Shown here: positions 44,548 through 57,582 of the stretch, in pieces
Position numbering within the stretch: position 1 is the stretch's first letter
How the letters are laid out: each line of letters opens with the position of its first letter
Source: CAXXOK01 sp963675365
GTDB lineage: Bacteria; Bacillota; Clostridia; Christensenellales; Aristaeellaceae
Direction: 5' to 3'
Assembly (NCBI GenBank): GCA_963675365.2
Contig: CAXXVA010000001.1
Span: forward strand, 1,054,001-1,118,000
DNA: 64,000 nt
Program-made: the position numbers and the translations under genes
Notes under the pieces: model-generated
Database searches by the model: none
Seen by the model: only the letters and a program-made list of their open reading frames with translations
What the model was told of the DNA's origin: nothing

Positions 44548-45489
44548 ATGCAGTTAAAACGCACGGGAATGCGCCGCGTATACAAGCGGAGTATATTTAA
44601 GGAAATGATCCACAGCTGGCAGCTGTATGTTCTCATCCTGCCAATGCTGGTGTATTTTGTTATTTTTCATTATATGCCAATGTACGGCGTGCAGATCGCG
44701 TTTCGGAATTACAAGATCACGGTCGGGATTACCGCCAGCGAATGGGTGGGCCTGAAGCATTTTAAGGAGTTTTTCAGCGCGTACTATTTTACGCGCCTGA
44801 TTATGAATACGCTGCTGCTCAATGTGTATGCGCTTGTGCTCAGCTTCCCCGCGCCGATCATCCTGGCGCTGGTGATCAATCAGCTCCATTCGGCCCGTTT
44901 TAAGCGCTTTGCGCAAACGGTCGTCTACGTGCCCCATTTCATTTCAACCGTCGTCCTGGCCGGCATGCTGTATATGCTGTTATCGCCGACGACAGGGCTT
45001 GTGAACAAAGCGATTGAGGCAATCGACGGAAAAGCGATTTATTTCATGGTGGAGCCGGGCTGGTTCAGAGCCCTGTTTATCTCGTCGTCCATATGGCAGA
45101 ACGCCGGCTGGAGCTCGATACTGTATATCGCCGCGCTGACGTCTATCGACAAGCAGCTTTACGAGGCCGCGAAACTGGACGGCGCCTCCAGGCTGCAATG
45201 TATTCGGTATATTGAGTTTCCGCACCTGATCCCCGTCGCCACGATGATGCTGATTTTAAGCTGCGGCACGCTGATGTCAAGCGCCACGGACCGCGTATTG
45301 CTGATGCAGACGCCCGGCAACCTGCAAACAAGCGATATTTTGGGGACGTATGTCTACTCCCTGGGCGTCGAAGGCGGGCAATTCTCCTATACTGCCGCGA
45401 TCGGCCTGTTCGCCAATATTGTGAACTTTGTTCTGATTGTCAGCACAAACACAATATCCAAGCGTCTTGGCGGCGAGCGGTTGTTCTGA
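44548..45489 (+). CDS. ABC transporter permease, LplB type
   Basis: The 313-aa permease matches the LplB group that imports aldouronates or other oligosaccharides in Gram-positive bacteria: MIHSWQLYVLILPMLVYFVIFHYMPMYG and the docking loop KQLYEAAKLDGASRLQCIRYI. Six membrane segments are visible. The ATG at 44548 follows GGAGG. Upstream, CATATCT is repeated at 44392, 44414 and 44423, possible sites for the AraC-type regulator encoded at the end of the operon. Confidence 0.92.
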   Translation: MQLKRTGMRRVYKRSIFKEMIHSWQLYVLILPMLVYFVIFHYMPMYGVQIAFRNYKITVGITASEWVGLKHFKEFFSAYYFTRLIMNTLLLNVYALVLSFPAPIILALVINQLHSARFKRFAQTVVYVPHFISTVVLAGMLYMLLSPTTGLVNKAIEAIDGKAIYFMVEPGWFRALFISSSIWQNAGWSSILYIAALTSIDKQLYEAAKLDGASRLQCIRYIEFPHLIPVATMMLILSCGTLMSSATDRVLLMQTPGNLQTSDILGTYVYSLGVEGGQFSYTAAIGLFANIVNFVLIVSTNTISKRLGGERLF

Positions 45490-45506
45490 TGGCGGGGGAG
45501 AGAAAA

Positions 45507-46424
45507 ATGCGTAAGACAAAAGAAACGGAGCTCAATCTCCGCACCAGAGCCGACGTGATCACAGACGCCATCAATCTGACCCTGATGATTGTCGTGCTGG
45601 TGATCGTGCTGTATCCGCTCTATCTGATCTTGATCGCATCGGTTTCCGACGCGTACAAGGTCGTCCGGGGCGAAGTGTGGTTATACCCCAAAGGCTTTTC
45701 GCTGGATGCGTACCAGCACGTGTTTATGAACAACGAGCTGTGGCGCTCCTACGCCAATTCCATCGGCTATACCGTTACCGGCGCGCTGATCAGCCTGATT
45801 CTTACGATGGCCGGCGCGTATGCCCTGACGAAGAACTTTCCCGGGAAGCAAATCGTTTCGTTTATGATCGTTTTCACGATGTTTTTCAACGGCGGGTTAA
45901 TCCCCACCTTTCTAACCATTAAGCAGGTGGGTTTGTACAACACCCCGTGGATCATGGTGCTGATGAACTGTGTTACGGTATGGAATCTGATGCTGGCAAG
46001 AACCTACATCTCCTCCAGCATTCCGCATGAGCTTTACGAAGCCGCTACGCTGGACGGCGCCGACCACTTTACCTACTTTATCCGCGTCGTGCTTCCGCTG
46101 TCCAGCACCATTATCGCGGTGTTAAGCGTCTATTACGGCATTGCCCGGTGGAACGATTATTTTACAGGTTTGATTTACATTTCCGACCGGCAATGGCTGC
46201 CGCTGCAAACGCTGCTCAAAGAAATCCTGGCCGCGCTGCAGGTAAGCGATTCCACCCTGGCCATGGTGACCGACGATGCCGCGAGCCGTGCCGAAGCGCT
46301 GAAACGCGCCGAGGTCGCCAAATACTGCATTATCGTCATTTCAACCGTCCCCGCGATCGTGCTGTACCTGTTCATGCAGAAGTTCTTCGTCAAAGGCGTG
46401 ATGATCGGCTCGTTGAAAGGCTGA
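45507..46424 (+). CDS. ABC transporter permease, LplC/YtcP type
   Basis: The 305-aa protein is the second permease of the importer, with six membrane segments and the docking loop PHELYEAATLDGADHFTYFIRVV. FFNGGLIPTFLTIKQVGLYN is a hallmark of the LplC group. The ATG at 45507 has GGGGAG seven bases upstream; another ATG at 45489 overlaps the LplB stop. No ATPase is encoded here. Confidence 0.92.
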   Translation: MRKTKETELNLRTRADVITDAINLTLMIVVLVIVLYPLYLILIASVSDAYKVVRGEVWLYPKGFSLDAYQHVFMNNELWRSYANSIGYTVTGALISLILTMAGAYALTKNFPGKQIVSFMIVFTMFFNGGLIPTFLTIKQVGLYNTPWIMVLMNCVTVWNLMLARTYISSSIPHELYEAATLDGADHFTYFIRVVLPLSSTIIAVLSVYYGIARWNDYFTGLIYISDRQWLPLQTLLKEILAALQVSDSTLAMVTDDAASRAEALKRAEVAKYCIIVISTVPAIVLYLFMQKFFVKGVMIGSLKG

Positions 46425-46440
46425 TTTCGATAGGTATCCA

Positions 46441-46459
46441 AAGGGTCCCGGTGACCCTT
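46441..46459 (+). other. Hairpin before the second solute-binding protein gene
   Basis: AAGGGTC and GACCCTT pair around a five-base loop between the LplC stop and the AAGGAGG of the binding-protein gene. No T-run follows. Confidence 0.5.
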
Positions 46460-46483
46460 ATCATAAAGAAGGAGGAACCCCAT

Positions 46484-48010
46484 ATGAAAAAATCCCTGGC
46501 CCTGTTTCTGGTTGTGGTCATGGCAGTGAGCATGCTTATCATCCCCACCGCGGTTGCCGATGATACGCCTACGCTCAACGTTATGATCTGGTGCCGCTCT
46601 ACCGAAAGCTACCTCGACTTCAACACGATGGACGCTTATAAGCAGATCGAGGCAGAAACCGGTATCCATGCCAACTTCACCAAAGTCATGGAAGCTGACT
46701 GGGATACCAAACTGAACCTCGCGTTCGCATCCGGCGAAATTCCGGATATCATCATCCGCGGCGAGGTCGATGATGAGAAATACGGCGTGGATGAAAAAAT
46801 CCTGCTGCCGCTCAACGACTATGTGGCGCAAATGCCCAACTATCTGGCCTTGCTGGACTATGATCCCGCGACCCGCGGCTTGATCAGTTCGTCCGACGGC
46901 AATATGTATTACTTCGCGTATCTGGTACCGCAGAACATCAATATGGCCGGCCATTTCTTCATCAACCAGAGCTGGTTGGATGCGCTGGGCCTTGATGTTC
47001 CCACCACCGCGGAAGAACTCGAAGCCGTCTACATCGCCTTCCGTGACCAGGACCCCAACGGCAACGGCGAACAGGACGAAATTCCCTTCACCTCTACGTT
47101 CTTGGAGCCCGTCCAGTACGCGCTTGGCAGCCTGCTGAACTTCTGGGGCATCCCGATGAACAACTACCTCATTATGATCGACAACGACCAGAAGGTCACC
47201 GTGCCCATGCTGCAGCCCGGTTTCCGCGATGCGATGGAAACCCTCAGCCGCTGGTATGAAGAAGGCCTGCTGGATCCCGAATGTATCTCACAGGACGCCT
47301 CCTCGTTCAACGCCAAGCTGCAGGAAGAAAACATCGGCAGCTTCTGGAACTGGCGTTTGCAGCAGATGGGCTATCCCGACTTCATCGTGGAAGACTTCGC
47401 CTGCATCCTTCCCGTGTCCGCGGACGGTTATACGCCGCAGGTCGCTCAGACCATGGAACTGCCCACGTACAGCGCGTACATCACCACCGCCTGTGAAGAC
47501 GTGGACGCCGCATTGGCTTGGATCGACGCACAGTTTGATTTCGATACCGAAATGGAATTCTACAACACAGCCGGAATGCTGGAAATCGCCGACAACGGCA
47601 AGTACAATATTCTCGGCGTAGACTCCAACTCTCCGCAGATCCCCGGCCAGTCCGCCATCTTCTACGCACCCGGCCAGTACTACTTCGACCGCGTCAATAT
47701 GCCCTCCCACCGTATCGAGAAAATGGAATACTGCCAGGCTTACACCGACGCCGGTTTTGTTGAGCAATATTCCTATCAGTACCTGACCGTGCTGAGCCAG
47801 TTCTCCGTTGAGGAGCAGGAAGAGCTTGTGCGTCTGTTCACCGAAATTGAGAAGTACGTCGAAGAAGCGATTACCCGCTTCATCACCGGCGGCGTGACGG
47901 ACGACAGCTGGAATACGTTCATCAGCAACCTTGACAAGCTAAAGGTGGACCGCTATATTGAACTGTATCAGAACGCATACGATGCGTACCTTGCGGCCAA
48001 CGCCCAATAA
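46484..48010 (+). CDS. Extracellular solute-binding protein, LplA type
   Basis: The 508-aa receptor begins MKKSLALFLVVVMAVSMLII with a signal peptide ending near AVA-D. It has TLNVMIWCRSTES and then WDTKLNLAFASGEIPDIIIR, the standard LplA-type pattern, and GNGEQDEIPFTSTF, a calcium-loop-like segment common in these proteins. It would bind glucuronylated xylo-oligomers outside the cell, judging from GH115 and GH43 nearby. It lacks a lipobox Cys, as does the other receptor in the window. Confidence 0.9.
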   Translation: MKKSLALFLVVVMAVSMLIIPTAVADDTPTLNVMIWCRSTESYLDFNTMDAYKQIEAETGIHANFTKVMEADWDTKLNLAFASGEIPDIIIRGEVDDEKYGVDEKILLPLNDYVAQMPNYLALLDYDPATRGLISSSDGNMYYFAYLVPQNINMAGHFFINQSWLDALGLDVPTTAEELEAVYIAFRDQDPNGNGEQDEIPFTSTFLEPVQYALGSLLNFWGIPMNNYLIMIDNDQKVTVPMLQPGFRDAMETLSRWYEEGLLDPECISQDASSFNAKLQEENIGSFWNWRLQQMGYPDFIVEDFACILPVSADGYTPQVAQTMELPTYSAYITTACEDVDAALAWIDAQFDFDTEMEFYNTAGMLEIADNGKYNILGVDSNSPQIPGQSAIFYAPGQYYFDRVNMPSHRIEKMEYCQAYTDAGFVEQYSYQYLTVLSQFSVEEQEELVRLFTEIEKYVEEAITRFITGGVTDDSWNTFISNLDKLKVDRYIELYQNAYDAYLAANAQ

Positions 48011-48033
48011 GCTATAACTTTCCCTTAGCGCGG

Positions 48034-48061
48034 CCTGCATCACCGGCAACGGTGATGCAGG
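48034..48061 (+). other. Hairpin after the second solute-binding protein gene
   Basis: CCTGCATCACCG and CGGTGATGCAGG form a perfect 12-bp stem with a GCAA tetraloop between the receptor and regulator genes. Only weak T content follows, so it probably acts as a stabiliser with partial read-through into the regulator gene. Confidence 0.7.
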
Positions 48062-48101
48062 TATGCGCACGTTTTGGATTCTGGAAGGGAGGAACACTCC
48101 C

Positions 48102-50351
48102 ATGAAGCTTTTGCATAGAATACCGCTGTTTTGGCGCTATTTTCTGCCCTACTTCATTTTAGTCGTTATTTTGGTGACCGGCATTTCCGTATATACGCGG
48201 AGCGTGTACGGTCAGTTCAACACGAAAATGATACGGGACAACAACTTCAACACCCTGTACCGCATCCGCAACCAGCATGAGGAGTATATTGCGCAAATGC
48301 AGAATATCTCCGATTATATGGCGCTGTCGCCGGATCTGTACAGTTTCAGGTTTGAAGAAGACCCCGTACAGTCGATATTAACCAAGAAGCTGCTCTGGCA
48401 ATACCGTGTCAACTCGAATTTTATCTATCAAATGTACTTGAAATTCAATATCGATACCTACCTGTATTCCCCAACCTCCAGCGTTACGCTGGAGCTTTTG
48501 CTTAACAATATGCTCTACGAGGACATATCGCCGGATGAGCTGCGCGGGATTTTGGAAAACCCGACCCAATATATCATTCTGCCTGTGCAGTTTGTATCCG
48601 GCAAGCTGGGTACGCTGCTGGATACGGCTACGTTCATCTTCCCGTTCGGGTACAGCCCCAACGGCATCAGCGGCGTGCTGCTGTTCCAAATTCAGGACAG
48701 TATCTACCAGGAGATGCTCACCCAGGAAATCGACAGCCAGCAGGACGTGTTTTTCATTCACGATAATCAGGTGATCGTCTCGCAGGAGAACACACAGTTA
48801 TCCAAAGAGCAGATGCTGACCGCCTATGCCGGGTCTGTAGGGGATGCGGCGGTGCAGAAAGTCGAGATCGACGGCGCATCGTACGATCTGTACCGCGTGG
48901 ACGGCACGATGCTCAACATCGTGTACATGATGCTGACGCCGTCCAACCTGATGGTCGCCGCGCTGAGCACGTCGCTGAACACCTTCTGGCTGGTCACGCT
49001 GCTGCTGGGCCTGGGCGTGACCCTGATTATGACGCCGATTACGCAGCACAATACCACGCCGATTAAACGCATCCTCACGCTGATCTCACAGGGATGGGCG
49101 CGCGGCAATGAGCTGGGGCAGATTCATCAGGGTATTTCCAGCCTGCTGGAGCGCAACGAAGATTTAAACCAGCGGTTAATCGAGGCGCTGCCCGGAAGCC
49201 GCGCCGAATCCGTGCGCCGGTTCCTGTCCAATTCCTTTGAAACGGAGGATGACCGGCGGGTGATGCTTGAAAAATTGGACGTCGATGTCCATGCACAGTT
49301 GTTCGCCGTCATCATCATCGCCTATTCCAACAGCGAGGGCCGCCGCATTAATCCGCAGTCGATCGAGGACATTCTGCTCGTCAACGGCAAAGGCGCGATT
49401 TCCGATACAATACAGGAAGGCAACATTTTCGCGCTGCTGTTCTTTGACGATTACGAAGCCTTTATTCAGGAGATGGAAACCCGCTTTCAGCTGATCCGTG
49501 ACGTATGCCCGCAGCTTACCATGGCGACCAGCAATCCGCACAGCGACTATACGGCCGGCCCAACCGCCTACCTGGAAGCCAAGCATGCCTTTGAAGCGCG
49601 CTTTGTGCGCGGCAACAACCGTCTGCTGCGGTTTGACGCGCCGAGGGAACGGCCCTCCGAAGAGCATTATCCCACCGAGATCATCGACAGGCTGCGCCGC
49701 TCGTTCCTGGAAAGCGATTTTGAAAGCATGGCGGCGGCGCTGGACAGCCTGAAGGATTATTTGAACCAGATGAACATGTCGCTGTATACATTCCGCTTGG
49801 TATATAACGATATCATCCGGCTGCTGACGGAAGAGTATGTCCGCAGGCACCACCGGCAGTATCAGGAGCAGTTTGACTATATGTTCACCCTGTCGGACTG
49901 CCTGTCCCTGGACGAGATGGACCAGATTTTACGCGAGGTATGCCAGCGGCTGATTTCCAAGCAAGCCGACGACAGACCGGCGAAAAATTCAGCCATCGAT
50001 TGGGTCATCCATATGCTGGAGCAAAATTGCTGCGACCCGAACCTGTCCATCGCCGGCCTGGCTGAAAGCGCGGGGTTGTCGGACGCGAAGCTGTCAGTGC
50101 TGTTCCGTAATATGAAGCAAATCACGCCAAAAGAATATCTAACGCAGCTGCGGATGAAAAAAGCGCGCGCGCTGCTGCGCAATACAGCGCTGTCCGTTAA
50201 GGATATCGCGGAGCAGGTTGGTTATCTGGATACCTCCAGCTTTATCCGGCGTTTTAAAACCTATATCGGCATGACGCCGCTGCAGTATCGCCAGCATAAT
50301 ACAGAAGGCCCCGAAAAGAATACGAAGTCCCCGCCGAATAACGAATCGTAA
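48102..50351 (+). CDS. Membrane AraC-family regulator with sensor domain
   Basis: The 749-aa protein has an N-terminal membrane helix (YFLPYFILVVILVTGISVYT), an extracellular cache-like sensor region to about residue 290, a second helix (TFWLVTLLLGLGVTLIM), a middle cytoplasmic part, and a C-terminal AraC DNA-binding domain with two helix-turn-helix units (LSIAGLAESAGLSDAKLSVLF and VKDIAEQVGYLDTSSFIRRF). It probably senses an extracellular sugar or loaded receptor and activates the xylan-oligomer operon. The ATG at 48102 follows GGGAGG. Confidence 0.9.
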   Translation: MKLLHRIPLFWRYFLPYFILVVILVTGISVYTRSVYGQFNTKMIRDNNFNTLYRIRNQHEEYIAQMQNISDYMALSPDLYSFRFEEDPVQSILTKKLLWQYRVNSNFIYQMYLKFNIDTYLYSPTSSVTLELLLNNMLYEDISPDELRGILENPTQYIILPVQFVSGKLGTLLDTATFIFPFGYSPNGISGVLLFQIQDSIYQEMLTQEIDSQQDVFFIHDNQVIVSQENTQLSKEQMLTAYAGSVGDAAVQKVEIDGASYDLYRVDGTMLNIVYMMLTPSNLMVAALSTSLNTFWLVTLLLGLGVTLIMTPITQHNTTPIKRILTLISQGWARGNELGQIHQGISSLLERNEDLNQRLIEALPGSRAESVRRFLSNSFETEDDRRVMLEKLDVDVHAQLFAVIIIAYSNSEGRRINPQSIEDILLVNGKGAISDTIQEGNIFALLFFDDYEAFIQEMETRFQLIRDVCPQLTMATSNPHSDYTAGPTAYLEAKHAFEARFVRGNNRLLRFDAPRERPSEEHYPTEIIDRLRRSFLESDFESMAAALDSLKDYLNQMNMSLYTFRLVYNDIIRLLTEEYVRRHHRQYQEQFDYMFTLSDCLSLDEMDQILREVCQRLISKQADDRPAKNSAIDWVIHMLEQNCCDPNLSIAGLAESAGLSDAKLSVLFRNMKQITPKEYLTQLRMKKARALLRNTALSVKDIAEQVGYLDTSSFIRRFKTYIGMTPLQYRQHNTEGPEKNTKSPPNNES

Positions 50352-50554
50352 GAACTGTCTTCACGCCATCTAGGGTAACAGCGGCGCCTTGCCGCAGCCT
50401 AACGGCGGTATGGGAAGAAAGCGGAGTGCGATCGGCACCGAGCAAAAGCGCGTATCCACTGGATATCTCACCAGCGGTGAGGGCGTGCGCAGGTGTGAGG
50501 ATTTGCAGAGCAGGCAAACGGTAGTGCTGCCTGCAACAACAAAACCGACCGGAT

Positions 50555-50607
50555 CAAAGACGAGGTAGCGAAATTGGCATATTGTCCTATAGCGAAAGAG
50601 CCAAATG
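50555..50607 (+). repeat. tRNA-like direct repeat, copy 1
   Basis: This 53-base stretch matches 50807-50859 at most positions, including 20 identical bases starting AATTGGCATATTG. Read in reverse it contains, in order, blocks of tRNA-Asn: TTTGGCTC, ATAGGAC and GCCAATT, with the anticodon arm missing. Confidence 0.65.
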
Positions 50608-50806
50608 AAAAGTCCTGTACGATGTCCCGTTTCTCCGTTCGTTCCTCGTCCACCCGCCGAAAAACCTGTTTCGAGGCGAGAGGCAGCGGAGGCAAGCGGG
50701 CCGCCTGTGTGCGGCTTCCGCAATGCGGAAAGCGAACCGGAGTTGGGAGCTTTCACAGAGTACAGCGACTGAAGAAGGACGTTGTGCGACAATGAAAGCG
50801 ATCAGG

Positions 50807-50859
50807 CAATGACGAAGTGGCTCAATTGGCATATTGTCCTATAACGAAGGAGCCAAACA
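50807..50859 (+). repeat. tRNA-like direct repeat, copy 2
   Basis: The reverse strand reads TTTGGCTCCT, ATAGGAC and TGCCAATTGAGC in the same order as the reverse strand of the intact tRNA-Asn at 50893-50968. It is therefore an internally deleted tRNA-Asn copy in the opposite orientation, sharing the tRNA 3' flank up to the terminator stem. Confidence 0.65.
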
Positions 50860-50860
50860 G

Positions 50861-50888
50861 AAAACCTGCTACTTTCGCAGCAGGTTTT
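50861..50888 (-). terminator. Terminator of the rRNA operon
   Basis: AAAACCTGCT and AGCAGGTTTT pair around an eight-base loop, directly downstream of tRNA-Asn, with T residues within and after the stem on the minus strand. Confidence 0.78.
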
Positions 50889-50892
50889 TGTT

Positions 50893-50968
<76 letters not shown>

Positions 50969-51018
50969 ATATATACATCAATCCCGAACTTTCATCCAGG
51001 ATTGATGTTAAATTGGAA

Positions 51019-51134
51019 TGTGGCGACGATCTACTCTTCCGGGCCGTCTCCAGCCAAGTACCATCGACGTGCTGAGGCTTAACTGCTGTGTTCGGGATGG
51101 GAACAGGTGGATCCCTCAGGCTATTGTCACCACA
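51019..51134 (-). rRNA. 5S ribosomal RNA
   Basis: On the minus strand the ends TGTGGTGAC and GTCGCCACA pair as helix I, and the interior carries the conserved CCGAACACAGCAGTTAAGC. Length is about 116 bases. Ends are set from helix I. Confidence 0.95.
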
Positions 51135-51365
51135 AAGAGTGAACCAATTAAGTTGCCCGTTTGACCAGGCGGTGAACCCAGATCAGGATGTTTGTATGGG
51201 GGAATGATACACCGAACATCAGGATCCGAATTCGTACAGGGTTTGTCCCCGGGGTGAGGCTGTGCCTCGCCGCGGGCTGCGCCCTGACAACTGCAAACGG
51301 AGGATTATGGAATGGGGGGATGAGATCATTTCATATGCTGGTCTTAGAATTTAAATAATGTGAAC

Positions 51366-54280
<2,915 letters not shown>

Positions 54281-54469
54281 CATTCTTCCATTTGACGTCT
54301 CCGTCTACTGAACAGAAATGATCTCATTCTCATCTCTTGTTTTGAAACGTTCTTCACTCTTCCGAAAAAGAGCTCAGTCCGCTTCCTCCGTTTGCAGTTG
54401 TCAAGGTGCAGCGGGTGTGCGGTTTCCTGTGAAGGACCTTCAAACCCTTTGGGTGACCGCAAAGCGGTC

Positions 54470-54546
54470 TGGTGGATTGCAGTGGACTCGAACCACCGAC
54501 CTCTCGCTTATCAGGCGAGTGCTCTAACCGGCTGAGCTAGCAATCC
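54470..54546 (-). tRNA. tRNA-Ile (GAT)
   Basis: Cloverleaf of 77 bases including CCA: acceptor GGATTGC/GCAATCC, anticodon stem CTCGC/GCGAG with loop CTGATAA (anticodon GAT), T-loop TTCGAGT. It lies between tRNA-Ala and 23S in the spacer. Confidence 0.96.
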
Positions 54547-54549
54547 ATG

Positions 54550-54625
54550 TGGTGGAGATTAGCGGGATCGAACCGCTGACCTCCTGCTTGCAAAGCAGGC
54601 GCTCTCCCAGCTGAGCTAAACCCCC
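54550..54625 (-). tRNA. tRNA-Ala (TGC)
   Basis: Cloverleaf of 76 bases including CCA: acceptor GGGGGTT with two G-U pairs, anticodon stem CCTGC/GCAGG with loop TTTGCAA (anticodon TGC), T-loop TTCGATC. It is transcribed before tRNA-Ile, three bases upstream of it, the reverse of the order in E. coli and B. subtilis spacers. Confidence 0.96.
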
Positions 54626-54631
54626 ACGGCA

Positions 54632-55069
54632 ACAGGCTGTCGCCTGTGTCAATCAAATCTGCGATTTGATTGAGGTTTTCACCTCTCCGCTGTGAGCTGC
54701 GCTCACGGTCGCGGCTCGGTGCAAGGTCGGCTTGCTTTCGCAAGCCCCAAAACCACCGCTTAGGGAGGGCCTTGCCCGACTAGCCACCGAGGTTCTGACA
54801 GAACCGAATGGCGTAGCCTCGCGCGAGCGAAGCGTGGGGCGGGGCCGGTATACCATGTCGCTGGTTTTGGATTGCAGTGGGCTGTTGCCCACACCCATTC
54901 GCTACTGCGAATTGAGCATCCACACTCGTTGTAAGGCTCGAGCCCTGAAAGAGATACAGAGAGGTTTTCAGAAAGAACAATACGCATGGGTTCTGTATTG
55001 GACGCCGTAGCATCCGAGCCCAGCGGCTCCGCAGGCTATGCCTGCGATTGACTAACTTTTGCAAGTTAG
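54632..55069. repeat. Hairpin-packed 16S-tRNA spacer
   Basis: At least eight short perfect inverted repeats lie within 440 bases, among them CAATCAAAT/ATTTGATTG (54650-54672), GTGAG/CTCAC (54692-54706), GGCTTG/CAAGCC (54729-54746), GGTTC/GAACC (54791-54805), GTGGGC/GCCCAC (54887-54902), GCAGGC/GCCTGC (55031-55045) and CTAACTT/AAGTTAG (55052-55069). Two loops are CTGCG. No gene is seen between them. Confidence 0.7.
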
Positions 55070-55115
55070 ATCGACCTAAAGATGAGCCTTCCTGTTTCCA
55101 TTCAGGCTGTCTCCC

Positions 55116-56645
<1,530 letters not shown>

Positions 56646-56768
56646 CCTATTAGCTCAGAAGCCTAGCTTGGCTATGCTTCTTGCACTCAAATTATTGACT
56701 GCGTTGCGTTCTTTCTTTCTTCTTCTCTGTATCTTTTTCAAGGTTCGCGCTCTTAAGCGAGCTTATCT

Positions 56769-56797
56769 ATGATACCAAAGGACGGGTGTAATGTCAA
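56769..56797 (-). promoter_or_regulatory. rRNA operon promoter
   Basis: TTGACA (56792-56797) and TATCAT (56769-56774) are exactly 17 bases apart on the minus strand, about 125 bases before the 16S 5' end. TTTGGTATCA recurs near 56831-56841, perhaps the relic of a second promoter. Confidence 0.75.
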
Positions 56798-56876
56798 CAA
56801 CAAATGTTCTTGTATTCTATGAATTTTCTGATACCAAAAGGCGTATCCGGTCTGTATGCACAAGATATAGCGTATG

Positions 56877-56902
56877 AAAAAGGAGCCTTGGCACAAGGCC
56901 CC
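56877..56902 (-). terminator. Terminator of the first small secreted protein gene
   Basis: GGGGCCTTG and CAAGGCTCC (minus strand, loop TGC, one G-U pair) are followed by TTTTT. It lies 47 bases after the gene stop, just upstream of the rRNA promoter. Confidence 0.8.
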
Positions 56903-56948
56903 AATATTTGTTATTTTCCGTGCCGCTGCGGGGTTTGTTTTGCGGGTT

Positions 56949-57464
56949 TTATTCTCCGCTTACAATCTGCTGTTCGTTGAAATAGCTCACGCAGGTTTTG
57001 CCGCCTGTGATGAACAGCGCCGCCAGCGTGCCGTCGGAAAGCCGCCAGGTGACCGTATCCGCTGCCGCGCCGGGGGTAAGCCCGCCCGGATAGAGACTGT
57101 TCCACAGCGCTTCCACCGCTTCCGCCTCGGCTCCGGCAGGCGCGCCGAGAAGCGCGGTCTGCCGCTCCAGCTCGGCGGCGTAGGCATCCATGGGAAGCAC
57201 CGCATACGCCTGCAGCAGCTGTTCGCCGCGGTAGACGTAATACACGTTCTGCGCCTTCAGATAGAAAAACCGGTAGCCGTTATACAGTTTTTCATTATAG
57301 CTTCCGTCGCCTGCCGCCGCGCCCTCGGCGGAAAGCATCTGGTCGGCCGTCGTACTCCAGGCAACGCCGTTTCGGAACGAAAAATCGGCGGCGGCGGCCG
57401 TGCCGCAGACTAGCGCGAGCAAAAGCGCAAGGCAGACAAGGCGGCGGATTGTGTTGTTGCGCAT
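56949..57464 (-). CDS. Small secreted protein, paralogue 1
   Basis: The 171-aa protein has a signal peptide (MRNNTIRRLVCLALLLALVC, cut near TAAA-A) and a compact domain: FRNGVAWSTTADQMLSAEG, then a beta segment YRFFYLKAQNVYYVYRGEQL, a helix, and a final ITGGKTCVSYFN. The order W-x6-M-x3-EG, YxxYxxxxL, helix, then a two-strand end recurs in the next two genes, so this is one diverged family. No known family is recognised. GGAGG precedes the ATG. Confidence 0.75.
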   Translation of the reverse strand: MRNNTIRRLVCLALLLALVCGTAAAADFSFRNGVAWSTTADQMLSAEGAAAGDGSYNEKLYNGYRFFYLKAQNVYYVYRGEQLLQAYAVLPMDAYAAELERQTALLGAPAGAEAEAVEALWNSLYPGGLTPGAAADTVTWRLSDGTLAALFITGGKTCVSYFNEQQIVSGE

Positions 57465-57582
57465 CGTATTTCCTCCGGTATCGGGTTTAAATTTCGGTTC
57501 CCGTTATCCCTATCATACCATATTTATCGGCTGACGGTCTCCGTTTCCTCCGAATGTTACTTTCGGCTTGTGTTTCGGGGGA

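Larger units (their letters stand above)
50352..50860. other. Repeat-containing intergenic region upstream of the rRNA operon end
   Basis: No credible gene is seen over these 500 bases, although long open frames exist on both strands without ribosome binding sites. The region contains two 53-base tRNA-like repeats (50555-50607 and 50807-50859) and several GC-rich hairpins, for example around 50360-50420. It resembles a dispersed non-coding element rather than a gene. Confidence 0.6.

Noticed and set aside
50370..50832. Open frames of 75-140 codons on both strands beside the rRNA operon
   Set aside because: No ribosome binding sites, no recognisable protein, and they run through tRNA-like repeats; treated as non-coding element.
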